Assembly (NCBI GenBank): GCA_964397305.1
Contig: CAYNIP010000017.1
Coordinates: 12,294 to 76,293, forward strand
DNA from: JAAUTY01 sp964397305
GTDB lineage: Bacteria; Cyanobacteriota; Cyanobacteriia; Cyanobacteriales; Spirulinaceae
Direction of reading: 5' to 3'
Length of the DNA: 64,000 bases
The notes beneath the pieces are model-generated. The model did not search any database. It worked only from the letters and a program-made list of their open reading frames with translations, and was not told the origin of the DNA. The stretch's first letter is position 1. Each line of letters starts with the position of its first letter. Shown one piece after another: positions 42,198 through 51,042 of the stretch. The translations under genes and the position numbers were made by a program.

Positions 42198-43577
42198 ATG
42201 AGGCTCGAACAGGAAAAGGATCGCCACCAGTGTTTGGAAAAGTTGGGGTGGGCCATGAACAAGCTAGGGGTGGTGGTTAACCCTAGCGATCTGGCAAAAA
42301 TTACCGCCTTGATTGTGCAGACCATGACCGGGCCCTGGCGGTACTTCCACACGCCGGACCACATCTTCGAGGTGGGCGGCTCGACCAATGCCATCGAAGT
42401 CTTGGCGGCCCTCTTCCACGATCTGGTTTATGTGCAAGTCGATCAGAGCGTTCACTTCAATCTGACCTACTACATCTCACCGCTAGTTCATGAGTCTGGC
42501 GAACAGCTCTACATCCGTCCAGAGTCGGATTTGCCCCCGGACCCGCTGTTCGATCTGGTGACGGCGATCTTTGGCTTCACCCCCGGTCAACAATTGTCTC
42601 CCTTTGCGGGTCAGAATGAATTTCTCAGCGCCCTCGTCTGCGTTAAGGTGCTGCAACCGTTCCTCAGCCCCGGCCTGTTGGCGCAAATCGTGGCCTGCAT
42701 TGAAGCTACCATCCCCTTCCGGCCAGAGAAGGAGGGCCTCTCGCCCAGTGAACGTCTGTTCCAACGCCTGCAAGCGGCCAACGAGCGCTTTAACCTCGGT
42801 CTCAGCGAAGCCGCGCAAATTGAAGCAGTCCAGAGTGCGGTCCGGATGGCGAATCGGGATGTGGGCAGTTTTGCCAACCCAGTCTCGGCCCGCTTCTTAG
42901 ACAATACCTGGAGCTTGCTGCCGGAAACCAACCACAATCTTAAAAACCCCAGCTCCTACACGGTGCATGATTTCCGCGTTGCGCTGCAAAAGATGGAAAA
43001 GTTTATGGATTTCCTGCGCCCGGATATTGTGTTTCAGGAATTTCGCGGTGAGCCGAACCCGAAAACCTACCAGGGAATGCTGGACCGAGCGGGGCGCAAT
43101 ATCGAGATTGCTCGCCTCTATTTAGGAAGCAAGCTCTTCACGATGGCGCTCCTAGAAGCCCTTTCGCGGCGGTTTGGGCGCAATATTCCCCTCTCGACCC
43201 TGATGGGGGAACTGAATCCTCTAGGGATTTCTATTGAGAAGCTCGAGGACTTTCTCCCCGATCTTCCCAATCGCTACCCGCTAGATCATGATCTGGAGCG
43301 GGAGGTGTTTGAACTCCTCCACAAGGGCCGCTTTAGCAGCTCGGCCTACGATATCAAGAACTCCCCCCTGACGACGTTCATTGTCAAGGTGATGGGCTTT
43401 GAGCGCATTCGCGCCCTGATCGGGGCGGCGAAGGAGTTCTTCGAGGACCAGCGCTCCTCCGAGTCTTTCCTGGAACTCTGTGATCCTGAGGTGGTGGAGG
43501 CGATTGTGCAGGCCCTCGCTCGCCTCTTTGACAGCCGCAAGGCGGCGCTGCTCTCCCCAGCGTCGGTCTGTGCCTAG
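42198..43577 (+). CDS. HD-superfamily phosphohydrolase-like protein
   Basis: 459 residues. An N-terminal HD-like domain has RYFHTPDHIFEVGGSTNAIE and LAALFHDLVYVQVD, supplying His-x-x-His and the paired His-Asp expected of the metal site. The long C-terminal part (about 230-459) is helical with no recognised domain (FRVALQKMEKFMDFLRPDI; YDIKNSPLTTFIVKVMGF). GAGGG precedes the ATG at 42198. It sits 4 nt upstream of alkA on the same strand, implying co-transcription. From memory, homologues occur in other cyanobacteria; the substrate is unknown. Confidence 0.78.
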   Translation: MRLEQEKDRHQCLEKLGWAMNKLGVVVNPSDLAKITALIVQTMTGPWRYFHTPDHIFEVGGSTNAIEVLAALFHDLVYVQVDQSVHFNLTYYISPLVHESGEQLYIRPESDLPPDPLFDLVTAIFGFTPGQQLSPFAGQNEFLSALVCVKVLQPFLSPGLLAQIVACIEATIPFRPEKEGLSPSERLFQRLQAANERFNLGLSEAAQIEAVQSAVRMANRDVGSFANPVSARFLDNTWSLLPETNHNLKNPSSYTVHDFRVALQKMEKFMDFLRPDIVFQEFRGEPNPKTYQGMLDRAGRNIEIARLYLGSKLFTMALLEALSRRFGRNIPLSTLMGELNPLGISIEKLEDFLPDLPNRYPLDHDLEREVFELLHKGRFSSSAYDIKNSPLTTFIVKVMGFERIRALIGAAKEFFEDQRSSESFLELCDPEVVEAIVQALARLFDSRKAALLSPASVCA

Positions 43578-43581
43578 GGAA

Positions 43582-44208
43582 ATGGTGGGACTCACGGCGG
43601 ATTTCACCGCTGCGGCGGCCGCTTTAGCCCAGCAGGATCGCGCCCTCGGGGCGATCATTGAGCGGGTGGGTCCCTGCACCCTGGGCCAGACGGCGAAAAC
43701 GACGGAGCTGCTCCAGGAGCTGGCGATCGCCATCATTCACCAGCAGCTCTCTCAACGGGCGGCCGCCAGCATCCAGGGTCGTTTTCTGGCCCTCTACGGG
43801 AACGGGCAGGACTTGACCCCCGCTACGCTGTTGGCAACACCGGCGGAAACCCTCCGCGCGGCTGGGCTCTCGCGCCCCAAGGTGCGCTATCTCCAGGGCT
43901 TGGCGCGGCAAATCGAGGCGGGCTTGCCCAGTTTGGCAGAGCTGGCCACCTGGGAGGATGCGGCGATCCTGGAAACCCTGACAGCGATCGCCGGCATCGG
44001 TCGCTGGACCGTGGAAATGCTGTTGATCTTCCGGCTCTACCGGCCCAATGTCTGGCCCAGCCAAGACTTAGGGATTCGCAAGGCCGTGGGCCATCTGCTG
44101 GGCTGGGAATCTGGCGGAACCCCCCAAGCCGTGGCGGCGGTGGGGGAGCGCTGGCAGCCGACGCGCACCGTGGCGGCCTGGTATCTCTGGCGTAGCCTCG
44201 AGGTCTGA
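43582..44208 (+). CDS. alkA: DNA-3-methyladenine glycosylase II (AlkA-type HhH-GPD)
   Basis: Base-excision repair enzyme of 208 residues. The ATG at 43582 is preceded by AGGGA and lies just after the HD gene stop; the longer frame upstream overlaps that gene. Helix-hairpin-helix and GPD region: AIIHQQLSQRAAASI, LTAIAGIGRWTVEMLLI, RLYRPNVWPSQDLGIRKAVG. The catalytic Asp is in PSQDLGIR. There is no N-terminal Ada-like domain, as in the short bacterial and yeast Mag-like forms. Removes alkylated purines. Confidence 0.93.
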   Translation: MVGLTADFTAAAAALAQQDRALGAIIERVGPCTLGQTAKTTELLQELAIAIIHQQLSQRAAASIQGRFLALYGNGQDLTPATLLATPAETLRAAGLSRPKVRYLQGLARQIEAGLPSLAELATWEDAAILETLTAIAGIGRWTVEMLLIFRLYRPNVWPSQDLGIRKAVGHLLGWESGGTPQAVAAVGERWQPTRTVAAWYLWRSLEV

Positions 44209-44271
44209 GGGGACGGCTGGGCCCGGGAGTGCTTTGGGGTACAACTGCCAGGCCGGTCCGCTACCGGCGGG

Positions 44272-46266
44272 CTAGTCCAGCCCTGGCTCCGGACCGTCTA
44301 CGGCTGACTCAAACACCTCGCCTCCGGCCACCACTCGCAGGCGGCCTGTCTTCCAGCCCAACGAGATGGGCTCCCGGCCGGGGCGCGAATCGTAGAGGGC
44401 GAACTGTTGGCTCCAGTCGTGGCGCTGGCCATTGCGCTCCAGGAGCGGTAGTTCGTGGTGGGGGTTGTGGGTGAGGGTGAGGCGATCGCCCAAACTCCCC
44501 CGCAGCGTCACCCGCCCCGCTGCGAGCTGATCGAGCTGTAGAGCCCCCTGTCGCCGCACCTGCCGCTGGAAGCGGTCGTAGTTGCCGTGGCTGGCCGGTT
44601 CCCCCACCTCCAGCGCAAACCCGGCGTAGGGGCCGCCCGTGACCGCAGCCCGCAGAGCTTGTTCCTGGTCATAGCCCCGCGCATAGGGGTCATCTGGCCA
44701 GGGAACCCGCTCATAGGGCGCGAGGTTAATCGGTCGCACCGCCAGCCAAGTGTCCTGGAGGCGAAAAAACCAGATCCCGTCCACCACCTCGGTCGGGGTC
44801 GTTTGGGGAATCTGGAAGCCGAAGGGCCGCCCGTCCGCTGGCCGGAGCCACAGGGCTAAGTTGTTGAATTGCCCTACCTGATCCCCCGGGTGCTTGCCCG
44901 TCGAGCGCAGGGGCTCCCCCGTATTGGCGATGAAAAAATCAACGCCCCGCTCCGCCTGGGTCGCCACTAGCTTAAACGGCCCCACATCGCCATCGGCCAG
45001 GGGACTAGCGACACTCCCCAGTTGGTAGGTCTGCCCAAAGTACTGGGTTTCCCAATAGCCCGGTTGCTGGTCGGCTCCCGGCTGCCAGTTTTCATACAGC
45101 GGCTTCGTGGCCAAGACCTCTACGGGGCGCTCAAACTGGCGACGGGCTAGGGCCACGGCCGCCAGCGGCGGCCGGTAGCGGCTGGTGATCGCATGAAGCG
45201 CATCCCGCTCCGGGCGGGGATTGGGCTGGGGACTGTCGCCGAAGTAGAGCCAGAAAAAGCGCGCTGCCGCCGCCCCATAAACGACGTTGCTCTGGCCGGT
45301 GTCCCGCTTGACCGGCCCGGCCCAACCGCCGCGATAGTACTTCACGGCGGCCGCGATGGCGAGCCAGTCAAGGGCGGCCTTGGCCAGGGCCTTGACCTCG
45401 GGATCACGGGCAAAGTCGTAGAGGTTGAGGTAGGGGGCGAAGGTGTGACCGTGGTAGTTTTCTGAGTCCCACTCCCCCATGCCGATGTGGTAGAGGGCCC
45501 AGACGTAGCGTTGAAGTTTTTGCTGGTAGCGCTGCCGGGTGGCTTCGTTGCCCGTTTCCTCAGCCAGGAGGTAAATGGCGACTTCCCGCATGGCTCGCAG
45601 GTTGTCGGTGTTGCGGGAGTCTACCCAGCGGCCGCGTCGCCGGATGTCCCAGTCTCGCCCGCTCCCGTCCCCCAGGCCGTAGACGGGGTGAGGGCGCTCG
45701 TTCGGGTCTTCTGCGGTCCAGGTTTGAGCACCGCGATAGAGGCGCTGGCGGTAGGCTGTATCGAAATAGGGACTGAGGAGGAAGTACTTGCGGACTTGGT
45801 GCTTGAGGGTGAAGGCGTAGTAGAAATCGATGCCTTCCGTGTGGGCGTGAACGTGGGCTTCGCGGTCTTCGGATTGCAAGAAGTCAAGGGCGCGATCGCG
45901 GTTCCCGGCGAGAAAATCCAGCATCGCCAAGGCATAAGAGCGCTTCTCGTTTTCGCCGTGGGTGTTGCCGTACTCTTGGCCGGCGTAGTGGGCGATCGCC
46001 TGCTCGGCCCGTTGGCGAAACTCCGCTTCTAGAGCCGGCGGCCACTCATTTTGCAGGGCGGGGTCGAGTGCGGGCAGGGCCAGATTCAGCCAAGCATCGA
46101 CCTCGGGCAGCGGTGGCAGTGCTTGGGTCTGAGTCGGTGTGGCTAAGTCTGGAGTGGTGGCTGGCGCGAGGCGAAGCTCAGTGCTGCACCCCAAGAGGAC
46201 GAGGACGAGGCTGGCGCTCAGGGTACGACGGAGCAGGGCCGGCATGAGCAGGGACGCTGGGAGCAA
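44272..46266 (-). CDS. Lipoprotein resembling alpha/alpha-toroid polysaccharide lyases
   Basis: 664 residues with a lipobox (LVLVLLGCS), so likely attached to the outer or inner membrane. The N-terminal half (about 60-350) is a helical, Trp/Tyr-rich domain with EYGNTHGENEKRSYALAML, HVHAHTEGIDFYYAFTLKH and GMGEWDSENYHGHTFAPYL. The C-terminal half is beta-rich (FGQTYQLGSVASPLADG, GFALEVGEPASHGNYDRFQR). The layout recalls heparinase, alginate and chondroitin lyases. Conserved-looking His, Tyr and Asn residues fit, but I cannot assign a substrate. It would act on an extracellular or wall polysaccharide. Confidence 0.72.
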   Translation of the reverse strand: MLPASLLMPALLRRTLSASLVLVLLGCSTELRLAPATTPDLATPTQTQALPPLPEVDAWLNLALPALDPALQNEWPPALEAEFRQRAEQAIAHYAGQEYGNTHGENEKRSYALAMLDFLAGNRDRALDFLQSEDREAHVHAHTEGIDFYYAFTLKHQVRKYFLLSPYFDTAYRQRLYRGAQTWTAEDPNERPHPVYGLGDGSGRDWDIRRRGRWVDSRNTDNLRAMREVAIYLLAEETGNEATRQRYQQKLQRYVWALYHIGMGEWDSENYHGHTFAPYLNLYDFARDPEVKALAKAALDWLAIAAAVKYYRGGWAGPVKRDTGQSNVVYGAAAARFFWLYFGDSPQPNPRPERDALHAITSRYRPPLAAVALARRQFERPVEVLATKPLYENWQPGADQQPGYWETQYFGQTYQLGSVASPLADGDVGPFKLVATQAERGVDFFIANTGEPLRSTGKHPGDQVGQFNNLALWLRPADGRPFGFQIPQTTPTEVVDGIWFFRLQDTWLAVRPINLAPYERVPWPDDPYARGYDQEQALRAAVTGGPYAGFALEVGEPASHGNYDRFQRQVRRQGALQLDQLAAGRVTLRGSLGDRLTLTHNPHHELPLLERNGQRHDWSQQFALYDSRPGREPISLGWKTGRLRVVAGGEVFESAVDGPEPGLD

Positions 46267-46311
46267 CGTTTTCAGTATAGCCAGGTTGTAGGGTATAAAA
46301 TTGAGTGTCTA

Positions 46312-46528
46312 GGGTGGCCGAAAAAAAGCGCGGCTCCCCGGAATTTTGAGCGCGGGTTCCAGGCGCCGCGTGTAGCCCGCTTCAGGGTTACGGGGGCCCT
46401 CATCCCCCGGCCCCTGCTCCCAAGCTGGGAGCAGGGGAGTTAAAAGCCCCTCTCCCAACCTGGGAAAGGGGTTGGGGTGAGGGCTGAGCGCAGGAGGGCC
46501 AACATCCCGCGCCAAGTTTCGTGCCCCC
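46312..46528. mobile_element. MITE-like repeat family A, copy 3 (inverted)
   Basis: 217 bp in the opposite orientation to copies 1 and 2. It starts GGGTGGCCGAAAAAAAGCGC; the reverse complement of its other end reads GGGGGCACGAAACTTGGCGC. The core CCCCCGGCCCCTGCTCCCAA is present. No target-site duplication is visible, so this is probably an older insertion. It fills most of the gap between the lipoprotein and M23 genes. Confidence 0.68.
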
Positions 46529-46565
46529 GAGGGCCTGCCAGGCCGAGAGCAACCCAATTGCCACC

Positions 46566-47771
46566 ATGAGGCAACAGCAGCAACAACAGCGACGACGATG
46601 GCAGGGGTGGCTCGTAGGGATCGCCCTCTGCGCCTGCCTCACCAGTGCCACCGTGGGAGTGACAGCCCAGCCCGCCGCCACGCCGGAGGCGTCTGTCGGC
46701 CTGGAGCTTTTGGAGGGCTGGCAGCAGGAGGTCGAGATCCAGGAGCGCGGGGTCAACGCCGAGCGCGATCGCCTCAGCACCGTCGAGGAGGCCGCCCAGG
46801 GCTATCTGCGGGGCCTGCAACACGATGTCCAGGTGATGGATTTGCAACTGGACTATTACGAGCAGGAATTGGCCACCGCCCAGGAGACCCTCACCCAACT
46901 CGAGCAGGCCCTGGCTCGGGAGCGCCAAACCTACGCACCGCAAATGGCCGCCGCGACGGCACGGCTGCGCTTCTTGCAACAGCATTCATTGGCCAGTCAG
47001 GGGTGGAGCCTTCTGCTCAGCAGTGCCAGCCTGAGTGAACTGTTTGACCGCCGCGCCCGCTTTCAGCAGATCTACGAGACGGATCGCCAGCGCTTAGCCG
47101 CCCTCCAGCAGACGGCCCAAGGGCTCAAGGCTCGCAAGCTCACGGTGGAGCAGCAGAAAAATGAAATATCCCTGCTCCAGCAACAGATTCTGACCCAGAA
47201 GGCCGACTTTGAGGCTCAGCTCGCCGTGCAGCAGGAGCTGATCGACCGGCTGAATGGCGATCGCGAAACCCTCGCGGCGGCCCAGTTGCGCCTCGCCGCC
47301 GATTCTGAGGGCATTCGTGGCCTGATCCAGGCTCGGCTCGCCGCCGGGGGACGGCGATCCCTTGGGGGCACGGGGCGCTACACCCTGCCCCACGGCGGCA
47401 AGCTCTCGAGTGAATACGGCTGGCGCTGGCATCCGAAGCTGGGGGGGCGGCGCTTCCATGCTGGGATTGATTTTGCCGGCGAACCAGGCAGCCCCATCTT
47501 TGCGGCCGATACGGGGGTGGTGATGTTTGCCGGCTGGTATGGCGGCTATGGCAAGACCGTGATCGTTGACCACGGCCAAGGGGTGGCGACACTCTACGGT
47601 CACACGCGCAAGCTGTTGGTCACGGAGGGGCAACCCGTGGAGCGGGGTCGCCTGATTGCAGAAGTCGGCTCTACAGGCTTTTCGACCGGGCCCCACCTGC
47701 ATTTTGAGATCCGCCACAATGGCAAGCCCGTGAACCCGCTGGACTATCTCTCCGTGAGCGATCGCGGCTAG
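46566..47771 (+). CDS. M23 (LytM) peptidase with coiled coil, EnvC/NlpD-like
   Basis: 401 residues from the ATG at 46566. A Gln-rich start, a signal or anchor helix (LVGIALCACLTSATVGV), a long coiled coil (about 50-270), then the LytM domain. Both metal-site elements are intact: RFHAGIDF (H-x3-D) and GPHLHFEIRHNG (H-x-H). So this may be a true endopeptidase and not an EnvC-type activator, whose site is degenerate. It acts on peptidoglycan in the periplasm, probably at division. It follows a MITE and precedes tRNA-Arg. Confidence 0.92.
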   Translation: MRQQQQQQRRRWQGWLVGIALCACLTSATVGVTAQPAATPEASVGLELLEGWQQEVEIQERGVNAERDRLSTVEEAAQGYLRGLQHDVQVMDLQLDYYEQELATAQETLTQLEQALARERQTYAPQMAAATARLRFLQQHSLASQGWSLLLSSASLSELFDRRARFQQIYETDRQRLAALQQTAQGLKARKLTVEQQKNEISLLQQQILTQKADFEAQLAVQQELIDRLNGDRETLAAAQLRLAADSEGIRGLIQARLAAGGRRSLGGTGRYTLPHGGKLSSEYGWRWHPKLGGRRFHAGIDFAGEPGSPIFAADTGVVMFAGWYGGYGKTVIVDHGQGVATLYGHTRKLLVTEGQPVERGRLIAEVGSTGFSTGPHLHFEIRHNGKPVNPLDYLSVSDRG

Positions 47772-47795
47772 AGGTGCTATGCTAGGAAGTTGCGA

Positions 47796-47868
47796 GGGCA
47801 TGTAGCTCAGGGGATAGAGCACCAGATTCCGGTTCTGGGTGTCGGGGGTTCGAATCCCTCCATGCTCG
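47796..47868 (+). tRNA. tRNA-Arg (anticodon CCG)
   Basis: 73-nt cloverleaf. Acceptor stem GGGCATG pairs with CATGCTC; D arm GCTC/GAGC; anticodon arm CCAGA-TTCCGGT-TCTGG with CCG at the centre; T arm GGGGG-TTCGAAT-CCCTC; discriminator G. CCA is not encoded (TCA follows). TATGCT at 47778 may be the -10 element. It follows the M23 gene by 24 nt. Confidence 0.95.
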
Positions 47869-47887
47869 TCAAGCCCTAGTAGCGGTC

Positions 47888-47952
47888 GCCCGGCTAGGGA
47901 GCTAGCCGGGCTGCCCGCGTTCGCGTAGGGTCCGGGCGATCACCCGGACCCT
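47888..47952. terminator. Two consecutive perfect hairpins between tRNA-Arg and aspC
   Basis: First, GCCCGGCTAG / CTAGCCGGGC at 47888-47911 with a 4-nt loop. Second, AGGGTCCGGG / CCCGGACCCT at 47927-47952 with a 6-nt loop, reaching into the convergent aminotransferase stop codon. Neither has a clear T tract. They probably end or protect the convergent tRNA and aminotransferase transcripts. Confidence 0.55.
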
Positions 47953-49123
47953 AGCGCGCTCCGCCAGCGGCGACGAACTTCGCCAGCCGCTCTAGGCCCT
48001 TTTCCAGGGAGGCCATGTCGGTGGCATAGGAGAGGCGAATGCAACCCTCAGCTCCAAACACGAGACCGGGAACGGTGGCCACCCGGTAGGTTTCCAGCAA
48101 TTGCTCACAGAAGGTCAGGGAGGGGAGGCCCGTGGCGCTGATGTCGATGAAGACATAGAAGGCTCCCTCGGGCTGGGGGCAGCTCAGGCCCGGAATCGCG
48201 GCGATGCCTGCCAAGACCAACTGCCGGCGCTGGGCAAAGGCCTGGCGCATGATCTCCACGGGCTCCTGGGAGCCCTCTAGGGCGGCGATCGCCCCGAACT
48301 GGGCAAAGGTGCAAACATTGGAGGTACTGTGTCCCTGCAACTTTGCCATCGCCTCCACCAGTTCCACGGGCCCCGCCGCATAGCCCACCCGCCAGCCAGT
48401 CATCGAATAGGCCTTCGCGAAGCCACTGCTGATAATGGTGCGCGCGAAGACCTCGGGACTGGCCGCGCCAATGCTGAGATGCACCGCGCCATCGTAGAGG
48501 ATTTTCTCGTAGATCTCATCCGAGACCACCCAGCAATCGGCGGCCACCACCACGTCTGCCAAGGCACGGATCTCGCTGGGAGTATAGACCATGCCGGTGG
48601 GATTGGAGGGGGAGTTGAGCACAAAGAGCTTGGTGCGGGGCGTGAGGGCCCCCTGCAACTGCGCCGGAGTGATGCGGTAGCCCCCGGCCGCAGTGGTCGG
48701 CACGATCACGGGGGTTCCCCCCGCCAGCTTCACCATCTCCGGGTAGCTGAGCCAATAGGGAGCCGGGATGATCACTTCATCGCCGGGCTCGATCAGCACC
48801 TGCATCAGATTGTAGAGGGATTGCTTGCCGCCATTGGTGACGATCACGTTTTCCGGCTCGTAGGGGAGCTGGTTATCCCCCTGGAGCTTGCGGGCGATCG
48901 CCGCGCGCAGGGCCGGCTCCCCCGCCGCCGGGCCGTAGCGGGTCTTGCCGGCCGCCAGGGCCTGCTGGGCAGCGGCCTTGATCGGTTCGGGGGTGTCAAA
49001 ATCAGGCTCCCCGGCGCTGAAACTGCAAACATCCAGCCCCGCCGCTTTCATCGCCTTGGCCTTGGCGGCGATCGCGAGGGTCATGGATGCTGGAACCTGA
49101 GTGATGCGCGACGCCAACTTCAC
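47951..49123 (-). CDS. aspC: Aspartate aminotransferase, class I, PLP-dependent
   Basis: 390 residues. Family signatures: SFSAGEPDFDTPEPI, KTRYGPAAGEPALR, PAPYWLSYPEMVKLAGG, LNSPSNPTGMVYTPSE, VVSDEIYEKILYDG, and the PLP lysine in SSGFAKAYSMTGWRVGY (GFAK in place of the more usual SK). The arginine that binds the substrate carboxylate lies near IRLSYATDM. The prephenate/aspartate aminotransferase (Ib) subgroup fits best. It transfers amino groups between aspartate or prephenate and 2-oxoglutarate. Single gene, convergent with tRNA-Arg. Confidence 0.93.
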   Translation of the reverse strand: MKLASRITQVPASMTLAIAAKAKAMKAAGLDVCSFSAGEPDFDTPEPIKAAAQQALAAGKTRYGPAAGEPALRAAIARKLQGDNQLPYEPENVIVTNGGKQSLYNLMQVLIEPGDEVIIPAPYWLSYPEMVKLAGGTPVIVPTTAAGGYRITPAQLQGALTPRTKLFVLNSPSNPTGMVYTPSEIRALADVVVAADCWVVSDEIYEKILYDGAVHLSIGAASPEVFARTIISSGFAKAYSMTGWRVGYAAGPVELVEAMAKLQGHSTSNVCTFAQFGAIAALEGSQEPVEIMRQAFAQRRQLVLAGIAAIPGLSCPQPEGAFYVFIDISATGLPSLTFCEQLLETYRVATVPGLVFGAEGCIRLSYATDMASLEKGLERLAKFVAAGGAR

Positions 49124-49350
49124 CGTTGTTTTCCCCTCTGTGAAATGCTTTGTGAAATGCTTGCTAAAACCTAGTCTCCCAGACTAGTCGCGGCCAGGCC
49201 GCCCGTTTAGTCAACCTGGCTACCGTTTGCCCTGGGGGCCGCGGACCAGTTGGCAAAGTTGCACAAAAACTGGGCGGATCAGGGAGCCCCAGCGGCGCAG
49301 AGTCCGACTATAGCAGCTAACGATGTAAGGTTTGCTCTGGGAGTCCCGTG

Positions 49351-49644
49351 ATGTTGAACGTTGCCCAAGTGCTCCAGCTACCGCTGTCGATCCGCATTGA
49401 ACGAACGCCGCCGGCAAAACAACCCCGCCGCCCGCGACCCAATCCCAACCATCGCCATTTCTGTGGCGAAGCCGTGGTCGCCGCCGCGATCGCCCCCCAG
49501 CGCCCCGGCCGCGTCCGCTACCGCGCCGGCTGGTGGCCCGCCCAGTGTGATGCCAATGTGGCGATCGCCCCCGGCGAAGTGGTCCAGGTCGTCGGTGTGC
49601 GCGGCATTGCCCTGCTCGTGCAGCCCTTGGCGATCGGCTCCTAG
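49351..49644 (+). CDS. NfeD-like C-terminal OB-fold protein
   Basis: 97 residues. After a basic Pro-rich stretch, the C-terminal 60 residues show the NfeD C-terminal pattern as found in cyanobacteria: GRVRYRAGWWPAQCDANVAI, then PGEVVQVVGVRGIALLVQPL. There is no membrane helix, so this is only the soluble OB-fold part. Its 3' end overlaps the convergent sqdX by 4 nt. The function of stand-alone copies is unknown. Confidence 0.8.
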   Translation: MLNVAQVLQLPLSIRIERTPPAKQPRRPRPNPNHRHFCGEAVVAAAIAPQRPGRVRYRAGWWPAQCDANVAIAPGEVVQVVGVRGIALLVQPLAIGS

Positions 49645-50771
49645 GCTGCCGCCGTCAGGGACCCGGCGATCACCCCGCGATAAAACTCCTCCAATTGCGA
49701 GGTGGCCGCCGACCAGCCCCAGCGCTCAGCCTCCCGCCGGGCCTCGGCCCGGAGACTCTCCCGCTCCTGGCCCGCGGCCAAGAGCCGCTGGGTCGCCTGG
49801 ACCGCCCCCTGGGGAGCCTGGGGATCAAAGAGGTAGCCATTGACGCCATCGGTGACAATATCCGGGATGCCGCCCGAATTGGCCGCCACCACCGGACACC
49901 CAGCCGCCATCGCCTCGAGGAGCACCAGGCCCAGGGTCTCAGTCCGGGATGGGAAGATGAAAGCATCGGCCGAGGCATAGGCCGAGGCCAGCTCCAGGCC
50001 CTTCAAGTAACCGACAAAATAGGTTGGCGTGCCGTGAAAATGCTTCTCCAGAACCTCGCGGTGGGGGCCGTCGCCGACGATCGCCAGCCGCGCCCCCAGC
50101 ATCGCCTCGAGCACAGGCCTGATTTGCTCGATCTCTTTCTCGGGGGAAACGCGGCCGACATAGAGCAGCAGAGGACTCTCGGGGTGTCCTTGGGAGAGGC
50201 GCTGGCGCATCTTGGCCGCGGCGAGGCGGGGGTGAAACATCTCCGTATCCACCCCCCGCTGCCAGAGATCCAAGTGCTCGATGCCGTGGGCTCGCAGCTC
50301 CGCCACCATGGCCGTTGAGGTGCAGAGATTGAGCTGAGCCTGGTTGTGCATGGCCTTCAGCAGCTCCCAGAGAAACCCTTCCAGAGCCCCCAGGCCGTAG
50401 TGCTGGAGGTACTGAGGCAAGTGGGTGTGGTAAGAGGCCACCAGGGGCAAGTTCAAGACCTTGGCGTAGTAGATCCCCGCTAGGCCGAGCACCGCCGGGT
50501 TGACAACGTGGATCAAATCGGGACAAAAGCGCTCTAAGACCCCCCGAATCGCAGGACGCGGCACAGCGATTTTGAGTTCGGGGTACAGGGGCAAGGGAAA
50601 GGCAGAGAGGCCGTAAATTTGCGCGCCCTGGTACTCCTTAGGGGCTCCGGCAGGACAAATCACTAGGACTTGGTGGCCGTGGCGCTGCAACTGTTCGACG
50701 GTGTGGCGCAGGCGGGTTACGATGCCGTCTACTTTGGGTAAAAAGGTTTCGGTGAATAAAGCAATTCGCAT
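49641..50771 (-). CDS. sqdX: Sulfoquinovosyl transferase SqdX (family 4 glycosyltransferase)
   Basis: Transfers sulfoquinovose from the UDP-sugar to diacylglycerol, making the thylakoid sulfolipid SQDG. 376 residues from the ATG at 50771 (MRIALFTETFLPKVDGIVTR). Typical SqdX/GT4 features: VICPAGAPKEYQGAQIYGLS, DLIHVVNPAVLG, ASYHTHLPQYLQHYGLG, DLWQRGVDTEMFHPR, LLYVGRVSPEKEIEQI and FPSRTETLGLVLLEAMAAG. In many cyanobacteria sqdX pairs with sqdB; sqdB is not in this window. Confidence 0.9.
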   Translation of the reverse strand: MRIALFTETFLPKVDGIVTRLRHTVEQLQRHGHQVLVICPAGAPKEYQGAQIYGLSAFPLPLYPELKIAVPRPAIRGVLERFCPDLIHVVNPAVLGLAGIYYAKVLNLPLVASYHTHLPQYLQHYGLGALEGFLWELLKAMHNQAQLNLCTSTAMVAELRAHGIEHLDLWQRGVDTEMFHPRLAAAKMRQRLSQGHPESPLLLYVGRVSPEKEIEQIRPVLEAMLGARLAIVGDGPHREVLEKHFHGTPTYFVGYLKGLELASAYASADAFIFPSRTETLGLVLLEAMAAGCPVVAANSGGIPDIVTDGVNGYLFDPQAPQGAVQATQRLLAAGQERESLRAEARREAERWGWSAATSQLEEFYRGVIAGSLTAAA

Positions 50772-51042
50772 CGGTCTACTCGGCAAGATAACGAGGGAAA
50801 ATCCGGTTTACACGCACCAGAGAACCGCAGCGACCGACAAAAGCGAACGCGCACCCCGCTACGGCTCAATGGCTGCCATTATGCCACTGAAGCGATCGCC
50901 AACACGACCCCACCACCGCCCGTAGCCGGTCCAGTCGCAGCCGGCTTGACCCCGGCCCCTCCCCAAAATTCCCATGTTAGAGTGACCCCAGGGCGCAACT
51001 CCGGGGCCCAGCCACATCCCCGCCGCCCTCCCCCCCAGAGCC

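Noticed and set aside
42110..42394. N-terminal extension of the sensor kinase at 39854-42109
   Set aside because: It overlaps the divergent HD-domain gene, and the ATG at 42109 has a good ribosome binding site.
48329..49174. 281-codon open frame on the plus strand
   Set aside because: Antisense to the aminotransferase gene; no recognisable domain.
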